Numbered from the stretch's first letter, positions 16,188-25,326 are shown. The stretch: 64,000 nt of DNA from Lichenifustis flavocetrariae (GCF_026130545.1 NZ_JAMOIM010000004.1:186001-250000); one strand, 5' to 3'. The notes: generated from the sequence alone by a model not told the origin. Numbers and translations: made by a program.

Positions 16188-17906
16188 GTGCCATTTCCCC
16201 TGATCAGTGCGCCGCTGGCCGACGCCCTTGCTGAACGCGGCTATGCCGAACCCACCGCCGTACAGAATGCCGTGCTCGAACCTCAGGCCGCTGGCCGGGA
16301 TCTCCTCGTCTCGGCGCAGACCGGGTCAGGCAAGACGATCGCGTTCGGGATTGCCATCCACCCGGATCTGCTCGGCGAAGCGGGGCAGTTTGAGAAGGCC
16401 GGAACGCCGCTCGCCTTGATCGTTGCACCGACGCGTGAATTGGCCCTCCAGGTCCAGCGCGAATTGCAATGGCTCTATGCCAAGACCGGCGCGGTGGTGA
16501 CGGCCTGCGTGGGCGGCATGGACCCGCGCCGTGAGGCTCGTGCGCTCGATGCGGGCGCCCACATCGTGGTCGGGACACCGGGGCGCCTGCGCGATCACCT
16601 CGAACGGGGGCGGCTCGATCTCGCGACCTTGCGGGCCATCGTGCTCGACGAGGCCGACGAGATGCTCGACCTCGGCTTCCGCGAAGATCTCGAATTCATT
16701 TTGGATGCGACACCCGACACCCGCCGGACGCTGATGTTCTCGGCCACGCTGCCGAAGGGGATCGCGCATCTCGCCTCGCGGTACCAGAAGAACGCGCAGC
16801 GCATCGCCGTGGCGGGTGCGGTCGGCGGGCATGCCGATATCGAATACCGCGCCGTCCGGGTGATGCAGCATGAGGTCGAACATGCGGTCGTCAACCTCTT
16901 GCGCTACGTCGATGCGCCGAGCGCCATCGTGTTCTGCAACACGCGAGAATCCGTCCGTCACCTCCATGCCGGCCTGCTCGAACGCGGTTTTTCCGCCGTG
17001 TCACTGTCGGGCGAACTCAGCCAGAGTGAGCGTAACCATGCGCTGCAAGCCTTGCGGGACAAGCGGGCGCGGGTCTGTATCGCCACCGATGTGGCGGCGC
17101 GCGGCATCGACCTGCCGAGTCTCGGGCTCGTGATCCATGCCGAGCTCCCGCATGATGCCGAGGCTTTGCAGCATCGCAGCGGTCGCACCGGTCGGGCGGG
17201 GCGCAAGGGCATCAGCGTGCTGCTCGTGCCGCGCGCCAAATTGCGGCGGGCCGAAGGCATGCTGGTTGCGGCCGGCGTGCAGCCGACCTGGTCCGGTCCG
17301 CCCACCGTCGAGGAGATCCGCGCGCTCGATCAGCAGCGCCTCCTGCAGGACCCGCTGCTCACCGAACCGGCCAATGAGGAGGATGCGGGACTGGCCGCGG
17401 CTCTGGCCGGCGAGCGTTCCGCTGAGGATCTGGCAGCCGCGTTGATCCGCCTCTATCGTTCCCATCTCCCGGCGCTCGAGGACGTGTCCGACCCTGGCTT
17501 CCGGGCCGATCCGCGTCCGGCCCGCGCCGAGCGGGGGGAACGTGCCCCGCGCGAGGGCGGCCATGAGGGCGGAGGCACGGAAGGTGTCTGGTTCCGCCTC
17601 GATGTCGGCCGGGCCAACAACGCCGACCCGCGCCGCCTGTTGCCGATGTTGTGCCGTCGTGGCGACATCAACCGTCAGGATATCGGCGCCATCCGGATCT
17701 TCGATCGCGAGACGAAGGTCGAGATCCATCCCGGGCGCGCCGATCATTTTGCCGAGGCGATCCGCCGCTCGGCGGGCGTCGGCGCCGTCGGCATCGAACG
17801 CCTTGGTGCGCCATCGGGCCGGGAGCGAGCGCCGCGCACAAGCGAACGCACACCCCGCGCGGACGGGCCGCGCAAAGCTGAAAAAAAGCAACGCGCCCGC
17901 ACGTAG
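16188..17906 (+). CDS. DEAD-box RNA helicase with DbpA-type RNA-binding domain
   Basis: ATP-dependent RNA helicase, probably acting in ribosome assembly or RNA decay. 572 residues. Helicase core: Q-motif region AEPTAVQNAVL, Walker A AQTGSGKT, PTRELALQVQ, TPGRLRDH, DEADEML, SATLPKG, and motifs V/VI (ATDVAARGIDLP, HRSGRTGRAG). The C-terminal part, about 465-540 (VWFRLDVGRANNADPRRLLP, KVEIHPGRADHF), matches a DbpA RNA-binding domain, followed by a basic tail. The start is GTG 16188. DbpA itself targets 23S rRNA hairpin 92; whether this protein does so is inference. Confidence 0.92.
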   Translation: MPFPLISAPLADALAERGYAEPTAVQNAVLEPQAAGRDLLVSAQTGSGKTIAFGIAIHPDLLGEAGQFEKAGTPLALIVAPTRELALQVQRELQWLYAKTGAVVTACVGGMDPRREARALDAGAHIVVGTPGRLRDHLERGRLDLATLRAIVLDEADEMLDLGFREDLEFILDATPDTRRTLMFSATLPKGIAHLASRYQKNAQRIAVAGAVGGHADIEYRAVRVMQHEVEHAVVNLLRYVDAPSAIVFCNTRESVRHLHAGLLERGFSAVSLSGELSQSERNHALQALRDKRARVCIATDVAARGIDLPSLGLVIHAELPHDAEALQHRSGRTGRAGRKGISVLLVPRAKLRRAEGMLVAAGVQPTWSGPPTVEEIRALDQQRLLQDPLLTEPANEEDAGLAAALAGERSAEDLAAALIRLYRSHLPALEDVSDPGFRADPRPARAERGERAPREGGHEGGGTEGVWFRLDVGRANNADPRRLLPMLCRRGDINRQDIGAIRIFDRETKVEIHPGRADHFAEAIRRSAGVGAVGIERLGAPSGRERAPRTSERTPRADGPRKAEKKQRART

Positions 17907-17982
17907 AGAACGCGCCGCATCGTCCGCTGCGCGTCTTTGCCCGATAGTGGCGTCGGTGCGGCACGGGTGAGAGTTCGGTGTG

Positions 17983-19512
17983 ATGGGCAGCTTGCGGTTC
18001 GTTCTCGGCGATCAGCTCTCGCACGGGCTGTCCTCGCTTGCCGACTGGCGCGCGGGTGAAACGGTGCTGATGGTCGAGGTGACCGAAGAGGCCTCCTACG
18101 TCCCGCATCATCCGCAGAAGATCGCCTTCCTGTTCTCCGCCATGCGGCACTTCGCGGAGGAGTTGCGCGGACGCGGCATGACGGTCGACTACGTCGAGCT
18201 GCATGCGCCAGGCAACACGGGGTCGTTCACGGGCGAACTCGGCCGTGCCGTGGCGCGCCACGGGCCAGATGCCGTGGTGGTGACCGAGCCGGGCGAGTGG
18301 CGTGTGCTCGACATGATCGAGGGTTGGTCGGCGGCCTTCGGTTTGCCGGTCGAGATCCGCGCCGACGACCGGTTCTTCTGCACGCGCTTCGCTTTCGCGC
18401 GCTGGGCCGCCGACCGCAAAAGTCTGCGTATGGAATATTTCTATCGTGCGATGCGGGAGTCGACCGGGCTCCTCATGGAAGCAGGTGAACCGGTCGGCCA
18501 GAAATGGAATTTCGACACGGACAATCGCCGGCCGCTTCCTGGCGACCAGCCGGTGCCGGTGCGGCTCCGCTTCGAACCGGACGCAACCACGCGCACCGTC
18601 ATCGAGATGGTCCGCCGGCGGTTCGGCAACAATTTCGGTGATCTGGAGCCGTTCGGCTGGGCCGTGACCCGCGCGCAGGCTTGTGCGGCGCTCGACCATT
18701 TCATCACCGATTGCCTGCCCGTCTTCGGCGACTACCAGGATGCCATGAAGACCGGGGAGGGGTTCCTGTTCCACGGGGTCATCTCGCCCTACCTCAACGC
18801 GGGCCTGCTGACCGCCGAGGAAGTGTGCCGGCGGGCCGAGGATGCCTATCGAGCCGGCTTGGCCCCGCTCAACGCCGTCGAAGGCTTCATTCGGCAGATC
18901 CTCGGCTGGCGCGAATTCATCCGCGGCGTCTACTGGCTCAAGATGCCGGACTACGAGACCACCAATGCGTTGAACGCCACGCGCCCCCTGCCGGCCTTCT
19001 ACTGGACCGGGGACACGGAGATGAACTGCTTGCGCCAAGCCATCGGCGACACGCGGCGGCACGCCTACGCGCATCACATCCAGCGCCTGATGGTGACGGG
19101 CAATTTCGCGCTCCTGGCCGGTATCCGGCCCGCCGAGATCGAGGAATGGTATCTGGCCGTCTATGCCGATGCCTACGACTGGGTCGAACTGCCCAATGTC
19201 CACGGCATGGTGATGTTCGCCGACGGCGGCCTGATGAGCTCGAAGCCTTATGCGGCCGGCGGCAATTACATCAACCGCATGTCGGATTATTGTGGCGATT
19301 GCGCCTATGACGTGAACAAGAAGAGCGGCGAGGGCGCCTGTCCGTTCAATTTTATGTATTGGGCCTTCCTGATCGACAATGCCGAAACGCTGTCCCGAAA
19401 TCATCGCCTGCTGAACGCCTATCGCACCCTGGAACGGTTCGGTCCCAAGCGTCGTGCCGCCATCCAGGCGGAAGCCCACGCGTTTCTGGATGGTTTGCCG
19501 GCGGCATATTGA
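17983..19512 (+). CDS. phrB: (6-4) photolyase of the iron-sulfur bacterial type (PhrB)
   Basis: Repairs UV (6-4) photoproducts in DNA with blue light, using FAD and a ribolumazine-type antenna. 509 residues, the usual size for FeS-BCP/PhrB. The four cysteines of the [4Fe-4S] cluster are present at C349, C437, C440 and C453 (EMNCLRQ, YCGDCAYD, GACPFN); from memory these are one residue offset from Agrobacterium PhrB. The paired histidines used in (6-4) repair are at 364-365 (AYAHHIQRLM). The start is ATG 17983, next to an in-frame GTG at 17980. It is a single gene 70 bases after the helicase. Confidence 0.93.
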   Translation: MGSLRFVLGDQLSHGLSSLADWRAGETVLMVEVTEEASYVPHHPQKIAFLFSAMRHFAEELRGRGMTVDYVELHAPGNTGSFTGELGRAVARHGPDAVVVTEPGEWRVLDMIEGWSAAFGLPVEIRADDRFFCTRFAFARWAADRKSLRMEYFYRAMRESTGLLMEAGEPVGQKWNFDTDNRRPLPGDQPVPVRLRFEPDATTRTVIEMVRRRFGNNFGDLEPFGWAVTRAQACAALDHFITDCLPVFGDYQDAMKTGEGFLFHGVISPYLNAGLLTAEEVCRRAEDAYRAGLAPLNAVEGFIRQILGWREFIRGVYWLKMPDYETTNALNATRPLPAFYWTGDTEMNCLRQAIGDTRRHAYAHHIQRLMVTGNFALLAGIRPAEIEEWYLAVYADAYDWVELPNVHGMVMFADGGLMSSKPYAAGGNYINRMSDYCGDCAYDVNKKSGEGACPFNFMYWAFLIDNAETLSRNHRLLNAYRTLERFGPKRRAAIQAEAHAFLDGLPAAY

Positions 19513-19552
19513 AGGCGCGGGTGCGGGAACCGAGAATCGTAGGGCGCGGATG

Positions 19553-19960
19553 CTACGGCTTTCCGTCCGCCGAGCGATAGTATCCGGTCGTGACGCTGCC
19601 CGGCAAAGCCTCGGCGTAATTCTGCGCCATCCGGCCGCAGAGGTCATCGCGGCCGAAATTGCCCTGCCGGTTCTGGAGGACGGCCTCGAACTCCGCTCGC
19701 CGGGCACCGCCCGGCAGGATCGCGGTTGCGGCGACCCCTTGGGCCGCGGCGAACCGAAAGCCGATCCCGAAATTGACCACGAGATCGCGGCAGGTGCCGT
19801 CGATCATGGTCAGATCCGCCAGGACCTCCAACGCGTCGGTGGCGGCGGATGTCGTGGGGGAGTCGGCGTCGCGGGCGCGCCCCGCGTTGCACCCCAGCAG
19901 GGCGCTTATGAAGACCACAAGCACCCTGATCCAGGTGGCTCGAGACGATTGGAGAGACAT
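19553..19960 (-). CDS. Hypothetical exported protein downstream of BTLCP peptidase
   Basis: 135 residues, not recognised. It has an N-terminal hydrophobic segment (WIRVLVVFISALLGC) that could be a signal peptide or, with Cys at the end of LLGC, a lipobox. The mature part has two further cysteines (GTCRDL and DDLCGRMA), a likely disulfide, and a moderately conserved-looking core (VVNFGIGFRFAAAQG, NRQGNFGRDD). ATG 19960 has GGAGAGAC-type purines just upstream. It lies 46 bases after the BTLCP gene on the same strand, so an operon is likely and a periplasmic role is plausible. Confidence 0.6.
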   Translation of the reverse strand: MSLQSSRATWIRVLVVFISALLGCNAGRARDADSPTTSAATDALEVLADLTMIDGTCRDLVVNFGIGFRFAAAQGVAATAILPGGARRAEFEAVLQNRQGNFGRDDLCGRMAQNYAEALPGSVTTGYYRSADGKP

Positions 19961-20006
19961 GCGGTGGGGCGTTCCTGAGGCCGCGCCTATCGCTGACCCG
20001 TTCGCC

Positions 20007-20624
20007 TTACCGGGCGGTAAACAACGGCTCGCTCTGAGGCGCGCCGATCGCCACCCATAGGTTCTGATCCTCCTGGGACTGCCGCTTGACGAAGCGGTAG
20101 CCGGTTTCGTCCCAGCGCAGGATCTTGTCATTCATATTGTCGAGGATGAAGTCGGCCTTGGTGGTTTTGACGGTGAGCACGGCGTGACCTTCGCCCGCAC
20201 GGTCCTTGACCACCGTCACCAGCAAGGCCTGGCGCGGTAGGCCGTGGCTGATCAGCACCTTGCGCTTGAGCAGCACGTAATCCTCGCAATCGCCCTTGCC
20301 GTCGAGTGGGTAGTCCCACCGATCCACCACGCCCCAATGCTCCATGTCGGTGATCGACTGGACGCTGGCATTGACGCTTCGGTCCACCTGTTCGAGATCG
20401 CGAAGAGTGGCGGCTGTGAGCGTGACCGGGGACGGAGCCAGGACCGGGCCGTCGCATTCACCCGCATAGCGGTTGCAGAAGTCGACCCACCCATAAGGAA
20501 CACTCGTGGCACCGGTCTCCTGCGCAAAAGGCGAGGCGGCGACCGCCGCCGACAGGGTGCCGGCGATGAGCGCGATAGCGCCCCATACCGCTCCCACCAT
20601 CTTCATGCAACGCGACCTGCCCAT
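20007..20624 (-). CDS. Transglutaminase-like cysteine peptidase (BTLCP, DUF920)
   Basis: Periplasmic bacterial transglutaminase-like cysteine proteinase. The best-known member, LapG, cleaves a biofilm adhesin under c-di-GMP control, but most rhizobial members are shorter and untested. Signal peptide up to about AAVAA, then the domain with catalytic Cys in DGKGDCEDYVLLKR, His in GEGHAVLTVK and Asp in FILDNMNDKI. The start is ATG 20624 (alternative 20606). No LapD homologue or adhesin is adjacent. The pleD c-di-GMP synthase 16 kb away is not sufficient to link them. Confidence 0.87.
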   Translation of the reverse strand: MGRSRCMKMVGAVWGAIALIAGTLSAAVAASPFAQETGATSVPYGWVDFCNRYAGECDGPVLAPSPVTLTAATLRDLEQVDRSVNASVQSITDMEHWGVVDRWDYPLDGKGDCEDYVLLKRKVLISHGLPRQALLVTVVKDRAGEGHAVLTVKTTKADFILDNMNDKILRWDETGYRFVKRQSQEDQNLWVAIGAPQSEPLFTAR

Positions 20625-21118
20625 AATCCGGCCCCATGTTCGATGGGGAGATCGTCGCAGGTCCGCTTTGCACCCTGCCAAAGCAAATGCGTGGCTTTTT
20701 ACGCGAACGTCTTCATCTTCGGAAAGAGAGACTTAAAGTAATATTCCGGTAAGAGAACTGAACGAGAAGCCGGACTTGGCGAGATCTTCTCCCTTGTTTG
20801 AGCCACCGCAAGGCCAAACGGTCTTAACGAAGGTGACCAGGGTCTTTCATTATTTCAAATCGGAATGACGCGCTCCTCGATACCAAGGTTAATTCTCATA
20901 AGATGCACTGAAATTATTTTTGCACCTCTGCGGCTTTTCGAAGATCAGGCAAGCCGCGCTGCCCTCGAGTGCCGTATCTCCAACCGGGTAGGGGGTAGGG
21001 GTTTATCGAGTCGGAAAAGTGAGATGTTCTTCTTTGACTCTAGTTGCGTAAGCCGGCCGAGCCTCTCTACAATATAGGATCGTTAATGCGTATTTACCTG
21101 TAGGGAGTATCAAGCATC
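20625..21118. other. AT-richer intergenic region between BTLCP peptidase and an outer-membrane protein gene
   Basis: 494 bases, noticeably more AT-rich than the flanking genes. It must hold the leftward promoter of the peptidase gene and the rightward promoter of the next gene. No tRNA, terminator or convincing small protein is visible. A CtrA-like TTAA-N7-TTAC occurs at 21083-21097 but misses one consensus base and may be chance. Confidence 0.45.
21044..21073 (+). promoter_or_regulatory. Candidate sigma-70-type promoter for the barrel protein gene
   Basis: TTGCGT (21044-21049) and TACAAT (21068-21073) with an 18-base spacer. The -10 box matches five of six consensus bases; the -35 box matches only the TTG half. 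Predicted transcription start is near 21080, about 40 bases before the ATG. Sequence match only. Confidence 0.35.
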
Positions 21119-21961
21119 ATGGTCCCTGCGGGCGCATCGAGGCGCGAAGATCGTCCGTTACGCTGGCCTAGAGTCGTTCTGACATTCGCCCTGCGCGTCT
21201 TTTGTTGCTTGAGGGTGTCTCCTGTATTGGCCGGCGCCTTCAATATTCCTCAGGGGCAGGGACTGGCGATCGTCGATTTCACATTTTCCGGCGGGAGCCG
21301 ATACTTCAATGGTCTCGGCCGATTGGCTCCGGCCGACCGTTTCCAGCGCGGCGACGTCTCCGATTACGTCGAATATGGCGTGACCGACTGGCTGATGGCG
21401 ATCGTGCGGCCGGATCTCACGGTGGTGTCCCTGCACGGCCAGCCGTCCGGCCAATACGCTGGGCTCGGCACAAGCGAAGCCGGTGCGCAACTCAGGCTCC
21501 TGGCCTTTGGACCTGCGGTCCTTGCCGCGCAGGGAACGTTCCGATTGCCAGGGTCGACCGACCGGCGCGATCCGGCTCTGGTGGGGCAGACGTCGCATGA
21601 TGCCGATCTGCGGGGCCTATTTGGAGTTTCCTTCGCCCTGGGAGACTGGCCGGCCTTTCTCGACGCCCAGATGGCCTATCGATTTCGCGACGGCGCGGCG
21701 CCCGACGAGCTGCACGCTGACCTCACCCTTGGCGTGCGTCCTCGAGCGGACATCATGGTTCTGCTGCAGGCCTTCAACACGACGGGGCTGGCGCCGGGAA
21801 CGCCATGGTTCCCGCGCCAGGAATATACCCATGTCGAGTTGTCCGGCGTTTATGACCTGGGCCCCGTCTGGTCGGTGCAACTCGGCGTCTTCACCACAGT
21901 TCTCGGCCGTCAGACGCTGCGGGAGCGCGGTGTCACCTCGGCGGTCTGGCACCGATTCTGA
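21119..21961 (+). CDS. Probable outer-membrane beta-barrel protein, function unknown
   Basis: 280 residues, no firm family. After a signal region (about 18-39, ending SPVLAGA) the protein alternates short hydrophobic strands and turns (LAIVDFTFSGGSRYF, AQLRLLAFGPAVLAAQGTFRLPG, LDAQMAYRFRDG, DLTLGVRPRADIMVLLQAFN) and ends in Phe (VWHRF), the C-terminal aromatic residue recognised by the BAM complex. This pattern fits an approximately 12-strand barrel, loosely like phenol-degradation/MetA-type transporters, but I would not assign a substrate. GGGAG lies 11 bases before ATG 21119. It converges with the bacteriophytochrome gene (13 bases between stops). Confidence 0.65.
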   Translation: MVPAGASRREDRPLRWPRVVLTFALRVFCCLRVSPVLAGAFNIPQGQGLAIVDFTFSGGSRYFNGLGRLAPADRFQRGDVSDYVEYGVTDWLMAIVRPDLTVVSLHGQPSGQYAGLGTSEAGAQLRLLAFGPAVLAAQGTFRLPGSTDRRDPALVGQTSHDADLRGLFGVSFALGDWPAFLDAQMAYRFRDGAAPDELHADLTLGVRPRADIMVLLQAFNTTGLAPGTPWFPRQEYTHVELSGVYDLGPVWSVQLGVFTTVLGRQTLRERGVTSAVWHRF

Positions 21962-21974
21962 AGCTGCTCGGCGA

Positions 21975-24584
21975 TTAGTCGCCGGCTATGACACGCTCCA
22001 GCGCCGCATGCAGCACCTGCTCGTTGTAGGGCTTCGAGATCACCGGCACGCCCCTGAAACGATCGGGAGTTACGACGCTTTCACCGTAACCCGTTGCGAA
22101 GACGAACGGGACGCCAATGCTGACGCAGCGATCCGCGATGCCAAAGCTGGTTTCGCCCGACAGATTGATGTCGAGCAACACGGCATCGAAGCCGCCGACC
22201 GCCACCGATCGCATCGCGTCGGGTATCGTGCCGGCGACATCGACCGTCAGCCCCGCATGCTGCAGAGCGATCTGCGCGTCGAGGGCGATCATCATGCTGT
22301 CCTCGACGAGCAGCAGCCGCTTCCCCTCGAGCATCACGGGATTTCTCACCGGCTGTGTGTTCACATCTTCGGCCCCCGTCCCAAGGGTCACATAGTCAGC
22401 CGGAATACGGAACCGCGCGTGGAGACCCGCGGCGCGGAACTCGACATGCGCCTCACCCTGGAGTTCGAAAGGCACCGCCTGTTCGATCATCACGGACCCG
22501 AAGCCGCGCCGTTTGGGCTCCTGGACACGAGGTCCATCCTTCTCGTCCCATTCGATCGTCAGGCCACCTTCTTCCGACAGTGTCCACCGCACCGTCAGAT
22601 GGCCGCTGGCGACGCTCAGCGAGCCATATTTGGCGGCATTGGTCATCATCTCGTGGAACACGAGCGCAAGCGTCTGATAGGCACGGGAGTCGAGCATGAC
22701 CGGCGGGCCTTCAAACCGGATCCCGGCGACGGCCCCTCGGGCCCATGCCTTGGCTTCTGCTTCAAGCAGACGTTTGAGTGGCGCAGTCGTCCAGCCGCTC
22801 TCCGTCAGCTGGTCGTGAGCGAAACTGAGGGCCCGAATGCGTTGTTCAAGGTCTGACGTGAAGGAGGCGATCGAATCCGCTCCCTTCTGACTCTGCCGCA
22901 CCAGCGAACGGATCAGGGCGAGGATGTTCTTGACCCGATGATTGAGTTCGGCAACCAGCAGCGCTTGCCCTTCGCGCGCCGAAAGCAGCTGCCGCTCATT
23001 TAGATCGCTTCGGCGCAAGATGATGTCGAGCAGGGAGACACGGAGACCTTCGCCGATCTGCAATTCGGCGGGTCGCCATGGCTCCGACTGTCCCGTGACC
23101 TCTTCGCGCCATGCCGCGAAACTCTTGCGGGGTCCGATCCTGCCTCCGTGTTCCGTGACCTCCACCGGCCTGTTGGGGTTGCCGCCCCATCGCACCACCT
23201 GCGGCAGTTCCTTGCGGAAAAACAGCAGATAGTCCCGCGGCGCGCGCGTCAGCGGGATTGCCAGGAGGCCGCTCGCGAGGCTGCCGTAAGCAGCTGCGCT
23301 CGGCACGTGTCCCGCGATCTGCGCCGTGGCGAAGACGTGGTGCGACTGCTGCGTGTCCAAGAAAGCGATGACCTCGGGCATCATCTCGACCGGTGGCAGC
23401 GAGCCGACGCCGGAAAAGACGCCTCGCGTCCAGACACCCAGCCCATCGCAGGAAATCAGATCCTTGAGCAGATCCTCATATCGCGTGATATCGTCGAACA
23501 GCGTTTGCTCGGGCGGCATGGCGGTAATCAGCCGCTCGTGCGCTTCGCGGGATCGCGCGATATGCGAGAGCTCGCGATGACACTCCATGGCATCGATATG
23601 CATGGACAAGAATTGTCCGAACAGCTCGCATGCCGAAGAGATGCTGGTGGAGATCAGGCGCGGCACCAGATGATGACAGGCGACCAAGCCCCAGAGCTTG
23701 TCTCCGACGATCAGCGAGATCGTCATGGTCGCGCTCGACCCCATGTTCTTCAAGTATTCGATATGGATGGGCGAGACGCTGCGGAGCGTGGCAAGCCCCA
23801 GATCGAGCGGCTCTGTCTCTTCATCGGAAGGACGCGCGAGCAAGCACGAGGGCTCGTAGAATACATCCGGGATCATCCGCAGCCATTGCTGCTTGTAGAG
23901 CTGGCGCGCCTGTGCGGGGATATCCGATGCTGGATAGCGCAAATTCAGGAAGGGCGTCAGGCCGGCACGCAGGGATTCGGCCGTGACCTCTCCTGAGTCG
24001 TCGTCGAGAAACCGGTAGATCATCACGCGATCAAACCCCGTGACGGCGCGGATCTGATTGGCGGCCAGCGTCAGCGAGCGCTCGAGAGTGGGAGCGCGTT
24101 TGACGCGGCTGATCATGCTGCGCACCAGCGTCATGGGTGGTGCGTTCGACACTTGCGCGCCGAAGCCAGGCAAGATCTCGATGATCGCCGTCGTTCCGCT
24201 CGTGTGCGCCAGGATATCGGCTTTCATGTCGCCGAGGGTCACGGCAGGCAGCAGTTCCGCCTGCCCGGACACCGTGGACGCCTGGAGGACGTTCCGGACG
24301 TCGTGCAGAATATCGTGCCGCAACACGTTCTCGACCGGTCCGCCGATCAGCTGTTCAGCGTTGGAAATGGACAGAAGCGTTTCGATATTCCGCGACAGAT
24401 GCGTGATCTTCCAGGACGACATGTCGCAGGCGATCAAGCACCCATGAGGCTGAATTGACCCGGGAATCCGGATTGGTTCCCTAGCACAGAAGCCGAGGTC
24501 GACAGAATCAGTAGGTGAAGACACGCGACTGGGCTCCTGATCATTCGGCGCCGTGATCACGCCAGCCAAGTGACGGTGTTTCAC
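21975..24584 (-). CDS. bphP: Bacteriophytochrome HWE histidine kinase with C-terminal receiver
   Basis: Red/far-red photoreceptor kinase, 869 residues. Domains: PAS about 25-135 with biliverdin-binding Cys33 (LGFCAREPIRIPG); GAF about 150-330 with PASDIP (218-223) and chromophore-pocket His274 (SPIHIEY); PHY about 340-510 with the tongue motif PRKSF (485-489); HWE kinase about 540-735, phospho-acceptor His549 (AELNHRVKN), N-box FHEMMTNAAKYG, and the W-E motif IEWDE; receiver about 755-866 with acceptor D805 and K851. The start GTG 24584 overlaps the stop of bphO (GTGA). The output pathway beyond the fused receiver is not in the window. Confidence 0.95.
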   Translation of the reverse strand: MKHRHLAGVITAPNDQEPSRVSSPTDSVDLGFCAREPIRIPGSIQPHGCLIACDMSSWKITHLSRNIETLLSISNAEQLIGGPVENVLRHDILHDVRNVLQASTVSGQAELLPAVTLGDMKADILAHTSGTTAIIEILPGFGAQVSNAPPMTLVRSMISRVKRAPTLERSLTLAANQIRAVTGFDRVMIYRFLDDDSGEVTAESLRAGLTPFLNLRYPASDIPAQARQLYKQQWLRMIPDVFYEPSCLLARPSDEETEPLDLGLATLRSVSPIHIEYLKNMGSSATMTISLIVGDKLWGLVACHHLVPRLISTSISSACELFGQFLSMHIDAMECHRELSHIARSREAHERLITAMPPEQTLFDDITRYEDLLKDLISCDGLGVWTRGVFSGVGSLPPVEMMPEVIAFLDTQQSHHVFATAQIAGHVPSAAAYGSLASGLLAIPLTRAPRDYLLFFRKELPQVVRWGGNPNRPVEVTEHGGRIGPRKSFAAWREEVTGQSEPWRPAELQIGEGLRVSLLDIILRRSDLNERQLLSAREGQALLVAELNHRVKNILALIRSLVRQSQKGADSIASFTSDLEQRIRALSFAHDQLTESGWTTAPLKRLLEAEAKAWARGAVAGIRFEGPPVMLDSRAYQTLALVFHEMMTNAAKYGSLSVASGHLTVRWTLSEEGGLTIEWDEKDGPRVQEPKRRGFGSVMIEQAVPFELQGEAHVEFRAAGLHARFRIPADYVTLGTGAEDVNTQPVRNPVMLEGKRLLLVEDSMMIALDAQIALQHAGLTVDVAGTIPDAMRSVAVGGFDAVLLDINLSGETSFGIADRCVSIGVPFVFATGYGESVVTPDRFRGVPVISKPYNEQVLHAALERVIAGD

Positions 24585-25228
24585 GCATTGTCAAAATGAA
24601 CAAGACCAGAACGCGGCGCAATTTCATCCGGTGCGGTGTCGAAAAGCGAGAAGGCTTTTGTGGCCCCGTCGCGCAAGCATGCGAGCTTCGCGGAAGTCGG
24701 CGGAACGGCATCGAGTGTCGCTAGGAAGGTCGACCAGCCCTTGTCGAGGCGATGCGTGAGAAAACGAACCGCCGTTCGCACACGTGGATCCGGGCTTGAA
24801 GCGACACGCCGTGCAAGCACACGGCCGCCCAGCCGAGATCCCTCGAGCACATAGAGCGCCCCCAGCGCATGCAGCCGCGATGGCAGAACGATCGCGGCTG
24901 TCGGGGCAGGGCGCGCGGACCCAAGCTGTTCAAGATCGGCCAGTAGGGCATCTCCGCGTCGCCGCTGCGGCCAGTCGGGCACCAGATCGCAAATTCCCAT
25001 GCGATCGAGTTCGTGTTCCAGCGGCAAAACCGCCATCGCCTGGCGGCGCAGAAACCCTGTAAGGCCGTCGATCTGTTGCAAGTCGAAAGGCGCGAAGCCG
25101 GCTTCGACACGATCGTGCCATGCCCGCGTGTCACGCCGTAGAGCGGCATGCGGAGTGTCTTGGATCGCGTTTTCAGATTCGGCTTGGTCGCGCCCGGCGG
25201 ACGAGGAACTGGATAACCCGGACGTCAC
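24581..25228 (-). CDS. bphO: Biliverdin-producing heme oxygenase
   Basis: Opens heme to biliverdin, the chromophore of the phytochrome encoded next to it. 215 residues. The proximal heme ligand is probably His38 in DTRAWHDRVEAGF, and the distal helix segment is HALGALYVLEGSRLGG, matching the family's G-rich distal helix. The start is GTG 25228 with GGAG about seven bases upstream. Its stop overlaps the bphP start by four bases (GTGA), coupling chromophore and apoprotein synthesis. It is divergent from trpG, with 98 bases between starts. Confidence 0.92.
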   Translation of the reverse strand: MTSGLSSSSSAGRDQAESENAIQDTPHAALRRDTRAWHDRVEAGFAPFDLQQIDGLTGFLRRQAMAVLPLEHELDRMGICDLVPDWPQRRRGDALLADLEQLGSARPAPTAAIVLPSRLHALGALYVLEGSRLGGRVLARRVASSPDPRVRTAVRFLTHRLDKGWSTFLATLDAVPPTSAKLACLRDGATKAFSLFDTAPDEIAPRSGLVHFDNA

Positions 25229-25326
25229 ATTCCATCTCCTGGCGCAGACTTCGGCGCAACGCTAACTTGACCTTGCTGCATTGCGTCGTCACAAACCCGC
25301 AGCATGGTTTTGAGAAGGCCGGCCCC

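Noticed and set aside
17668-19707. A 679-codon open frame on the minus strand opposite the photolyase gene
   Set aside because: High-GC codon bias opens the antisense frame; the translation is Arg/His/Asp-rich without domains, while the opposite strand has a complete catalytic protein.
21083-21097. A CtrA-like TTAA-N7-TTAC site
   Set aside because: One base off consensus, short, and AT-rich surroundings make chance matches likely; noted only in the intergenic entry.
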